Positions 1 to 8,218 of a stretch of 49,826 bases of DNA are shown here, piece by piece. Positions within the stretch are counted from its first letter, which is position 1. The number at the start of each line of letters is the position of its first letter. The notes under the pieces were generated by a model. That model was not told the DNA's origin, searched no databases, and saw nothing but the letters and a program-made list of their open reading frames with translations. This DNA comes from a virus: the IMG/VR virus record IMGVR_UViG_3300022841_000022, positions 1-49,826 of that record, one strand, 5' to 3'. The translations under genes and the position numbers were made by a program.

Positions 1-221
1 TTTGCAATTTTTCAAGAATTACTTTATTTAAAAACAAGATTTGAAGTTGCTACCACACTACTAAAACAATTATCAAACGGAATAGATGATAAAATAGTTG
101 TGTTAAAGTACATTAATGCATTAAGAGTTTGGAAGTATAAAATAAACAAAGATAAGCCTTTAGATGAAGAATTAGATAGGATGGTTAATCAATTAAAAGC
201 TAGCACAAACAAAATACAGAT
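1..221. repeat. Terminal repeat, left copy (circular or permuted genome)
   Basis: Bases 1-221 match 49606-49826 except at one position (T95 versus C49700). The repeat runs through the middle of a gene that is only intact when the ends are joined. It is therefore assembly overlap of a circular or terminally redundant genome, not a biological duplication inside a linear map. The mismatch changes a codon (ATA Ile versus ACA Thr). Confidence 0.93.
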
Positions 222-417
222 AAAACAATCTGAACTAGAAGACTTAAATGTTAATAATAGTGATAAATTGTCTCTCATTGAGCAAGTTGTTAAACTTGAA
301 CTTGCATTAGGTAAAAACGAAATAGATATTAAAAAAACGGTAGTATCAAAATACATAGCTTTATTTAAAGAAGTAAAGCTTATTAACGAAGCAAGAAGTA
401 AACAAAACAATAAGTAA
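1..417 (+). CDS. Tail assembly protein upstream of the tape measure (C-terminal part)
   Basis: This is the 3' part of a gene cut by the window edge. Its 5' part lies at 49396-49826, and joining the two across the 221-base overlap gives one open frame of 208 codons. It sits directly before the tape-measure gene: its TAA overlaps the next ATG (TAATG). That is the position where tailed phages encode tail assembly chaperones (lambda gpG-like), so this role is inferred from position only. The product is charged and helical, with no motif I recognise. I saw no obvious slippery heptamer, but I did not test frameshifting rigorously. Confidence 0.8.
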   Translation, partial: FAIFQELLYLKTRFEVATTLLKQLSNGIDDKIVVLKYINALRVWKYKINKDKPLDEELDRMVNQLKASTNKIQIKQSELEDLNVNNSDKLSLIEQVVKLELALGKNEIDIKKTVVSKYIALFKEVKLINEARSKQNNK

Positions 418-3389
418 TGAGTAATTCGACAGAACAAGCAATAAAATTAGCAGCAGAAGGAATTGCTAGGTTAAAAACAGAAATGACTGGTTTAAATACT
501 GTTATTTTACAAGGTGCTACAAACTTAAACAGCATGTTGACTTCTGATAAGTCTTCTTTTAAGGAGTTAAATGAATTAATTTTAAAGGTAAATAACTCTA
601 CTGCTAAATTAAATGAGAACTCTAAAAAAAAGATTGCAGTTGATAGTCAAATAAAAGTTAAACAAAACGAATTAGCAAAATCTTTTCAGTCTTTACAAAA
701 ACAAAGAGAAAAAGAAGGTCAACAAGTAACAAAGTTAAACAAGGCAAGATTAATAGAAGCAGATGCAATTGAGCGGAATAAAAAAGCACTTCAAAATCAG
801 AAGAAAGCGGTCATTGAATTATCAAGACCTTTTAACCAACTAATAGCAAAACACAAACTAGCAAAAAAGGTTTTACAAGATTTAACAGTTAGTCAAGGAA
901 AAAACACTAGAGCAACTAAAAAGGCTCAAAAAGAGTACGATAGATTAAATGAAAAAGTAAACTTAGCTAATAAAGCAACGTCTAACTTTAGTAAAACAGG
1001 CTTAGGAGGAATGGCTCGTGGATTTAGAAATCTTTTAGGTGCGTTTGGAGTAATAGGAGGTATTCAGTTATTTGCACAATTTGCAAAACAAGGATTTGAT
1101 TTAGCACGTAAGTTAGATAGTCTTAATTTTACAATGAAGGCAGTTATTGGTAATGCTGAAATACTAAGAAGAACTCAACTATTTTTAGCAGAAACTGCTG
1201 AAAAATATGGAGCATCTATACTTACATTAACAGAAAGATATAATAAATTTTACACGGCAGCAAGGCAAAGTGGTGTTACATTAAAAGATACCGAAGCTAT
1301 TTTTAAATCATTTACAAAGTCAGCAGGTTTCTTGGGTTTACGTTCTCACGAATTAGAAGGGGTGTTTTTAGCATTAGAACAGATGCTTTCCAAAGGTAAA
1401 GTAACAACAGAAGAATTACGTAGACAGTTAGGAGAGAGGTTGCCAGGAGCATTTGGTGTAATGGCTCAAACCGTTCAAAAGTTAAATCCAGATATTGAAG
1501 TTACAGTTGCAACTTTAGATAAAATGCTTAGAGCAGGATCAATATTGTCAGCAGAAGTTTTACCTGAATTTGCAAAACAATATGAAAAATCTATTGGTAT
1601 TGAGCAAAAAGATGCTGTTGAAACCTTAAATGCTTCCATTGAAAGAATGTCTAATTCATGGGTTAAGTTTGTTGGTGATTTAACAAATAGTGAGGGAAGT
1701 ATAAGTAAAGTTCTAATGTTTACAATAGGACTAGTTGGTGGATTAGTTGATGGTTTAAACTTGTTAAATGAAACACAAGAAGACTTTAATTCATCATTAG
1801 AGAATAAAGCTTTTGTTAGTCAAGGTAAATATTTTGATGGTTTAGGTGAAAAAGCATCTAATTACGCTAAGATTACAAAAGAAAATGCAGAAAAAAGAAT
1901 AAAACAAATTACAAAAGAGATAGAGTTTAATAATAATTTACTAAAATTATTTAAAACAGATTACCCTGCTTATTATAAATTAAGTAGAGAGCATAATAAA
2001 TCAACAACACAGGCTAATAAAGAAAATAAAAAATTAAATAATAGACTAGCTACTCAAAACGGAATATTAAAAGCAGCTAATATTTACGCAACAGAATCTA
2101 ATGAGAATAAAGAAGATGCAATAAATAAAGACAGAACAATGGCTGTTGTTTTAGCTGAAAAACAAAAACTACAAGATTCTTTAAATAAATCAACAAAAGA
2201 AGAGGCACAAGGTATTTTAAATAAAATAAATATTTTAGATCAAGAATTAAAGGCTTGGACTAGACTAAAAAGATTAAAGGTAGAAAGTTTTGACTTAGAG
2301 GCTAATGGAATTGACCTTTCAGAAAAAAAATTATCAGCTTATCAAAAAACATTATTAAAATGGACTGATACTATGAAAAATGCAGAATCAGTCCCTAAAC
2401 TAGAGCCATTAACAGATAGGGAGCAATCTAAATTAGACGCATATAACAAAAGCCTAACTGAATCATTGGTTAGACTTGATGAATTTGAGCAGTATAAAGA
2501 TATTTTTAAAGGTGTTATGGGAACTTTTGGAGATGAATTTGACATAGATGTATCTAAGTTTGATTTTATATTTGATAGTTTAGGAGATAAAACAGATGAT
2601 TTGTTTGATACTGATAAAATTGGACAATGGGCGGATTTATCAAAAGAACTAATTGGAAGTGTTTTAGACGCTAGTTTACAGAGTTACGACATTGAACTAC
2701 AAACTGCTCAAAGAAATAGAGACTTAATTCTTGAAAATGATTTAGCAACATCTGAACAAAAAGAAGCTGCTAGAAAAAAGTTTGACGAGAAAGAAAGAGA
2801 TATAAACAACAGAAAGGCAAAACAAGAACGGAAAAACTCTTTAATTAAAATTGGTATAGATACATCTGTTGCAGTAGTAAAAACTTTTGCCGAAATGGGG
2901 TTTGTAGCGGGTCTTCCTTTTGCCGCCTTAATGGCAGGAGTAGGTATAGCACAGGCAGCAATAGTTGCGTCACAGCCATTACCACAGTTTGAAAAAGGTA
3001 CAGGAAATGCACCTAAAGGTATGGCAATTACAGATGAAAAAGGAGCAGAAATACATACAGATAAAAAAGGTAATATAAAAGATTTAGGAAGCAATAAAGG
3101 GGCAAGACAGAAATACTTAGAAAAAGGAGATAAGATATTTACAGCAGATCAATCTAAAAATATGTTAGAAGGTTTTGATGAAAACAACTTACAACAAGCT
3201 ATCTTTGAAATGAACATGTTTGGAAATGGAAACATACTAAACGATAACGTTGTTGACAAGGCATTATTAAATAAAATGGATGCATTAGCCTCTAGCAACG
3301 AAATGGTCTGGAGAGAAGTTAAGAAATTAGCATCAAGACCTATATCTATAAACAATAAAGTAGAAATTAAAAACGAAAGAGCGTATTAA
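417..3389 (+). CDS. Tail tape measure protein
   Basis: Sets tail length and helps DNA delivery; it lies inside the tail tube. The 990-residue product begins with a long helical, coiled-coil-like stretch (about residues 25-200), then a hydrophobic glycine-rich segment at about 200-222. A region at about 275-350 carries the typical tape-measure domain pattern, including SKGKVTTEELRRQLGERLPG. A second hydrophobic Ala/Gly segment lies at about 815-855, just before a glycine/lysine-rich tail. The ATG overlaps the upstream TAA by one base, and its own TAA overlaps the next ATG the same way. Length, order in the operon and domain make this assignment secure. Confidence 0.95.
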   Translation: MSNSTEQAIKLAAEGIARLKTEMTGLNTVILQGATNLNSMLTSDKSSFKELNELILKVNNSTAKLNENSKKKIAVDSQIKVKQNELAKSFQSLQKQREKEGQQVTKLNKARLIEADAIERNKKALQNQKKAVIELSRPFNQLIAKHKLAKKVLQDLTVSQGKNTRATKKAQKEYDRLNEKVNLANKATSNFSKTGLGGMARGFRNLLGAFGVIGGIQLFAQFAKQGFDLARKLDSLNFTMKAVIGNAEILRRTQLFLAETAEKYGASILTLTERYNKFYTAARQSGVTLKDTEAIFKSFTKSAGFLGLRSHELEGVFLALEQMLSKGKVTTEELRRQLGERLPGAFGVMAQTVQKLNPDIEVTVATLDKMLRAGSILSAEVLPEFAKQYEKSIGIEQKDAVETLNASIERMSNSWVKFVGDLTNSEGSISKVLMFTIGLVGGLVDGLNLLNETQEDFNSSLENKAFVSQGKYFDGLGEKASNYAKITKENAEKRIKQITKEIEFNNNLLKLFKTDYPAYYKLSREHNKSTTQANKENKKLNNRLATQNGILKAANIYATESNENKEDAINKDRTMAVVLAEKQKLQDSLNKSTKEEAQGILNKINILDQELKAWTRLKRLKVESFDLEANGIDLSEKKLSAYQKTLLKWTDTMKNAESVPKLEPLTDREQSKLDAYNKSLTESLVRLDEFEQYKDIFKGVMGTFGDEFDIDVSKFDFIFDSLGDKTDDLFDTDKIGQWADLSKELIGSVLDASLQSYDIELQTAQRNRDLILENDLATSEQKEAARKKFDEKERDINNRKAKQERKNSLIKIGIDTSVAVVKTFAEMGFVAGLPFAALMAGVGIAQAAIVASQPLPQFEKGTGNAPKGMAITDEKGAEIHTDKKGNIKDLGSNKGARQKYLEKGDKIFTADQSKNMLEGFDENNLQQAIFEMNMFGNGNILNDNVVDKALLNKMDALASSNEMVWREVKKLASRPISINNKVEIKNERAY

Positions 3390-5623
3390 TGGATAATTTA
3401 GAAAGGATTAGAAGCGTACAGTACGAGTTATTTTCTCAAAAATTTGGTAACTTAATTATTCAAGAACCTAAAGGTTGGAGTAGCGACACGGAAAGTTTTA
3501 AAAGAGATGCTGATAGTAGGGGTATTACTTCTAAAATAGATGTTGATTTAGAGTTTTTTGGAAACGCATCTAAATATTTAAGAGATGTTTATAACACTTT
3601 AGGAATTGAAGAACGAGTTGTTTTAACAAAATACGAAAAAAATAAGTTTTCTTTAAGTGAGGAGTGGGCTATAAAGTATGTTCAAGAGTTGGACTTAACT
3701 ACTTATAAAATAATATCAAGGACAGGAAACGTTAGTGTTAACGCAAGGGAAGGTGGTTTGTTTTCGGATATAAAAATTAGAGAGAGTGACGAGTATGATT
3801 TATTAGACAACTTATCCGCTGATGAAATTGATTTAGGGTTATTAAAAACACAGGTATTTCAACCACTAGGAAGAAAATTATTTGTAGAAAGCAAATTAGA
3901 GGGTGGTTATACTGGTTATCGTATAAATGGATTTCCTCACAAAGCAGTAAGTGGTACTAATGATGAAACATCAAGACCGATACCTTTAGAGGTAGTTTAC
4001 AATTCAAACCCTAAAGACCTTGTAAATCCTTTTAATTCTGATATAAGTTCAAACTTAACAACACCTCATACTTTGTCTTATGAAATTGGAGAAGAATTAC
4101 AAAGTAGTGATTTATTTTTCTTTAGAGCAGAGCAAGATATTTCCTTGAGTTTAAAGTTAGACTTAAAATATAAAATAACACAAATACAGAAATTAAGGTC
4201 TGAAATACAAGATTTTTCTGTAAACTTAATAAAAACAAATAAAGTTGTTGAATCTGATTTAATAAAATCTGTAACTACTTTAATGACTTTTACAGATTTT
4301 ACTTTAAACGTAGATAAGATTTATGATGATGTATTTGATGTTACTTTATTAAAAGATGAAAGTTTAGCGTTAGTATTTACTTTTAAATCATCTTACGATG
4401 GTGGTGGTTCAAGAGGGTTTGTAAACTTTTATTTAAACGTTTTAAAAAGTATTCTTGTAGTTCAAGATAAAACTAAATATGAAGATGATGTTACTATTAG
4501 TAGATGCATTAAACCTTTAGAGTTTTTTAATAGATTAATAGCTAAGATTACTGGTAAAAACGGATTAGTAAAGTCTAGTATATTTGAAAATGGAGGTGAA
4601 TATGAATTTACTGTTATTGATAATGGGTTATTTGCAAGAGGATTTCCTGATTCTTACCCAAATGGAAATGAGCAGGAGCAAAGAATACAGTTAAAATCTT
4701 CATTTAAAAATGCATTTGAAAGTTTTAATTACTTAGAGCCTTTATGTTGGTATACCGAATTTATAGGTAATAAAGAATATATTAGAATAGAGAAAGCCAC
4801 TTACACACAACAAAACTTTATAGGAATTAAATTAGGTAATGTAGATAATATAGAATACGAAAGTTCTAAAATGGATTACTTTTCCAAAATAGAAATAGGA
4901 CACGATAAAAGCCTAGATTATGAGGAAATAAATGGTTTAGACGAAACTAATGGTAAAAGCGAATTTAGTACCTTTGTAACTAAGAACATATCAGCTTACT
5001 CTGTTCTTTCAAAATTTAGGACAGATTCGGTAGGTTATGAATTAACAAGAAGATTGCCTTTTAAATTATACCCGAAAGAAGACAGTAAAAGAGATAGTGA
5101 TATTTGGATTCACGATGCTTATTCTCTGCCATCTGGGGTTATAACTCATAAAAAATGGGATTATGAAGGCAGATTCACAAGTAAACCAATAGGAATATAT
5201 GACCCTAATAGTGCATGGAATTTGTGGTTAAGTCCAATGAATAGATTGTACTATGGTCATTCCTATAGTGTAAAAAGAGGTCTTTACCATTACGGTAACA
5301 AAAGGATAAGGTTTAACTCTAGTAATGCGAATCAAAATCTAATAACGGAAAAAAACGGACTTGTTCTTTCTGAAAGCGGAAGTATTAAAATATCGGATAT
5401 TCCCAAAGCAAGAGTTGAAGCTACTATGATTAATTTTAACTTTAACATGAATCAGAGTATTGAAAATATGTTCAAGGGAACAACTAAAATTGAAGGGGTT
5501 AATATTAAAAATTACTTTGGTTTAATAGAGTATATTGAAAGAGGTGTGAAAAAATACGGAAGATTAGTTACTTTAGAAAGTTCTGATGAAGCTAAAATAA
5601 CATTAATAAAAGCAAGATTATAA
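3389..5623 (+). CDS. Distal tail / tail tip structural protein
   Basis: A 744-residue protein directly after the tape measure, overlapping both neighbours by one base (TAATG). In siphovirus order this slot holds distal tail or tail-tip proteins that join the tube to the host-recognition device. The sequence is mixed alpha/beta, aromatic and charged, without a signal peptide or membrane segment. I recognise no catalytic motif. The role rests on position and size, so it could equally be a tail hub or a baseplate-like protein. Confidence 0.75.
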   Translation: MDNLERIRSVQYELFSQKFGNLIIQEPKGWSSDTESFKRDADSRGITSKIDVDLEFFGNASKYLRDVYNTLGIEERVVLTKYEKNKFSLSEEWAIKYVQELDLTTYKIISRTGNVSVNAREGGLFSDIKIRESDEYDLLDNLSADEIDLGLLKTQVFQPLGRKLFVESKLEGGYTGYRINGFPHKAVSGTNDETSRPIPLEVVYNSNPKDLVNPFNSDISSNLTTPHTLSYEIGEELQSSDLFFFRAEQDISLSLKLDLKYKITQIQKLRSEIQDFSVNLIKTNKVVESDLIKSVTTLMTFTDFTLNVDKIYDDVFDVTLLKDESLALVFTFKSSYDGGGSRGFVNFYLNVLKSILVVQDKTKYEDDVTISRCIKPLEFFNRLIAKITGKNGLVKSSIFENGGEYEFTVIDNGLFARGFPDSYPNGNEQEQRIQLKSSFKNAFESFNYLEPLCWYTEFIGNKEYIRIEKATYTQQNFIGIKLGNVDNIEYESSKMDYFSKIEIGHDKSLDYEEINGLDETNGKSEFSTFVTKNISAYSVLSKFRTDSVGYELTRRLPFKLYPKEDSKRDSDIWIHDAYSLPSGVITHKKWDYEGRFTSKPIGIYDPNSAWNLWLSPMNRLYYGHSYSVKRGLYHYGNKRIRFNSSNANQNLITEKNGLVLSESGSIKISDIPKARVEATMINFNFNMNQSIENMFKGTTKIEGVNIKNYFGLIEYIERGVKKYGRLVTLESSDEAKITLIKARL

Positions 5624-8217
5624 TGGCAAGTACTTTAATTTTAACTTTTAGTGAAACTACGGATGTTTTATTAAATGAAACAATATTTGTAAGAATAAAT
5701 GACGGAGTTTCCGTAATTAACTTGCAAGAAGTCTTTAAAACACAAAGATTTAGAGTAGGTCAATCCCCTATACCAGACCCTTATGACCCTGTTATTGCGG
5801 CTCAAAACTTTTCATTTGCATGGAGGTTGGATTACTACAATACTGGTAGTAACGGCTCTTTAGACGCTACATCTGACTCCAATATTGTAACGATAACACT
5901 TAACAATAGTGATTGGCAAATAGAAGAACCAACAGGAACTTCAATTTCAAACAACAGCATTACCTACTCTATAAATAATGAAGCGGTAACTGTAGAGAAA
6001 TCATTAACCATAGATGAGTATGCAACAAATCCTTCAAATAAGTGTACTAAAGCAAATGTAACATTAACCGCTAAAGGGGGTGACAATTCATATAATATAT
6101 ACATAGATAATGTTTTAGTAGCTTCCGATGAAGAAAGCCCATTTACTTTAGTTGTAGATAGAGGTAGGCAAAGCTCTATTAGAGTTGTAGATATGTCAAA
6201 TACGAATATAGGGTCTGTTGTCACTCAATCTTTAAGGCGTTTAATCAGCAACGACATAAGTGCGTCTATATTGAACACTTCAAATGGTGCTACAATTAAC
6301 GTATCTGTTACATTTATATCTTCTGAAATATCATCTTACGAATACTCTTTAGACGATGTAACATATCAAGATTCAAATACATTTACAGGTCAAGAAAATG
6401 GATCTTATACTATTTACGTTAAAGATGGTTTTGGGTGTGTTACTGAAAGACAGATAATTGTTGACGGAAGTACTGCTGTTACAGAAACAATATTTGATGT
6501 TTCAGAGATAAACTCTTTAAGGTTTTCTAAGTATGATTTAGGTAAAAAGAACCAAAAAAACACATTAAGCAACAACGAGTTAAGGTTAAAAAACTACACT
6601 TATTATCAACAATTCTTAGAAAATGATGTTATTACAACTCAATTTAAAACAAATGCAAAGTATATAAACTGTTTTTCTTTTAATAAAAACACAAGAAAAA
6701 CATTATCTAAAGAAAACGAAATATTATGGAGTGGAGATAAGGAGAATGAGGTATGGTTTAATAAAGGATTAGATATAACAGATAATAGAACCGTAGCCAA
6801 CGGAGATAATCAACACTACTTAAGTCAGGATATTTTAAAAAACCAAGAAAAAACAATATACACTACTTCTTTTAGATTTAAACCACAGGAATACAATGTA
6901 ATATCTTTATTAGTAATAAATACAGAGGGTAGTAACGGTGATTATCAAACTAAATTCGATTCAAGAGATAATTCTTTTAATGAAGATTTTATTTTTGGAG
7001 GTATGACTTTTATAGAACAAGGTTTCTCGATAGAGGATGATGGATTTATAAGGGTTTTTGTAACCTTAGATATGGGTTCTTCTACCAAGTTTCAGTCTAG
7101 GTTTATGATAGCAGATGATTCTTATAGCACTTCTTTTTCAGGAACAAGTGTTAACGGTATTTATACTAGTGGTCTTTTAATGAAAGACTTTCAAGTTCAA
7201 ACAGGAAATCTAGGCGAGTATGTACAAACAGGCTCTAGTAAAATTAAGACAGAGTCTAGTTTTGGGGATTTATTGACTACTATTAAAAAAACCAATAATA
7301 TTGGTCTTAAACAAAAGTCTACAAGTACTTACTTTGACTTAGGTAACGGCAGAAGTGGAATATACTTTGGAGTTGTTGATTTATTAGATTATTTAACAGA
7401 CGAATTTGTAGAAACTGTTAATTATGGTTTTGCACTACCTCAATGGGCTAGTGTAGAAGGTGCTTTGGTAACAATAGATGGAATTGGTCAAGTACCAATA
7501 GATGGTATATCTTATTCAGAAACGTACAGTAGCTTTGTTTTGCAATTTAACATTGCATATACAGGAAGCAATATAAATAATAAAATAATTTCAGCAGAAT
7601 ATAATTTACAACCTTATGAGATTTACGAATTTAATGTAAATGTAACAGATGATTTTAATGTAGTTATTGAAGCAGGTGTTAGTAGCAATGATATAGATTT
7701 TACATACATATCTGAATGTGTGAAAAAGGTAGAAGACAGTGAGTTTCTTTTCGATATAACATATTGGGATGAAGAAAACAAAGGGGCAATGAACTATCAA
7801 ACAGGGATAAGACACAAGTTAAGACTTAATGGTTATCAAGACTACATAGGAGAACAGGAAACACAGGGCTATAATGGAGACAAGGAGTTTTACGTAACAG
7901 ATAATGTTGTTTATGATGTTCAGAAATTTACATTTAATAGACTAAGTAGTCAAATGGCAAGTAAGTTGAGATTGGTCGTTGCTCATAGTAACATACTTAT
8001 AAACGGTCTTTTTTATAAATTATCAGAAGCACCAGATGTAAGTGGAGATGGAAATTTTAATTTAAAAATATTTTCCGTAAATTTGAAGCAAAGTGGAGAG
8101 CAATTCTTGACAACGGAACAAGAGAATATTACAAACACACCAGAAGACGCAGAATTAATCATTGCATTAGCTTCTGCAAAAGAAAAAGGAATTTTATCTT
8201 GGACTAAAAATTATTAA
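5623..8217 (+). CDS. Tail protein with Ig-like / SprB-repeat-like domains
   Basis: An 864-residue, Ser/Thr/Asn-rich, beta-strand-rich tail protein. The region of about residues 240-285 (YEYSLDD, then YTIYVKDGFGCV) resembles the short Ig-like repeats of Bacteroidetes surface proteins such as the gliding adhesin SprB, whose repeats commonly end in a VxDxxGC pattern. A related stretch at about 140-205 may be a diverged copy. The rest has no motif I know. It lies between the tail-tip gene and the S74 fibre gene, so a role in the host-contact apparatus is likely. Start and stop overlap or abut the neighbours, indicating one operon. Confidence 0.75.
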   Translation: MASTLILTFSETTDVLLNETIFVRINDGVSVINLQEVFKTQRFRVGQSPIPDPYDPVIAAQNFSFAWRLDYYNTGSNGSLDATSDSNIVTITLNNSDWQIEEPTGTSISNNSITYSINNEAVTVEKSLTIDEYATNPSNKCTKANVTLTAKGGDNSYNIYIDNVLVASDEESPFTLVVDRGRQSSIRVVDMSNTNIGSVVTQSLRRLISNDISASILNTSNGATINVSVTFISSEISSYEYSLDDVTYQDSNTFTGQENGSYTIYVKDGFGCVTERQIIVDGSTAVTETIFDVSEINSLRFSKYDLGKKNQKNTLSNNELRLKNYTYYQQFLENDVITTQFKTNAKYINCFSFNKNTRKTLSKENEILWSGDKENEVWFNKGLDITDNRTVANGDNQHYLSQDILKNQEKTIYTTSFRFKPQEYNVISLLVINTEGSNGDYQTKFDSRDNSFNEDFIFGGMTFIEQGFSIEDDGFIRVFVTLDMGSSTKFQSRFMIADDSYSTSFSGTSVNGIYTSGLLMKDFQVQTGNLGEYVQTGSSKIKTESSFGDLLTTIKKTNNIGLKQKSTSTYFDLGNGRSGIYFGVVDLLDYLTDEFVETVNYGFALPQWASVEGALVTIDGIGQVPIDGISYSETYSSFVLQFNIAYTGSNINNKIISAEYNLQPYEIYEFNVNVTDDFNVVIEAGVSSNDIDFTYISECVKKVEDSEFLFDITYWDEENKGAMNYQTGIRHKLRLNGYQDYIGEQETQGYNGDKEFYVTDNVVYDVQKFTFNRLSSQMASKLRLVVAHSNILINGLFYKLSEAPDVSGDGNFNLKIFSVNLKQSGEQFLTTEQENITNTPEDAELIIALASAKEKGILSWTKNY

Positions 8218-8218
8218 T

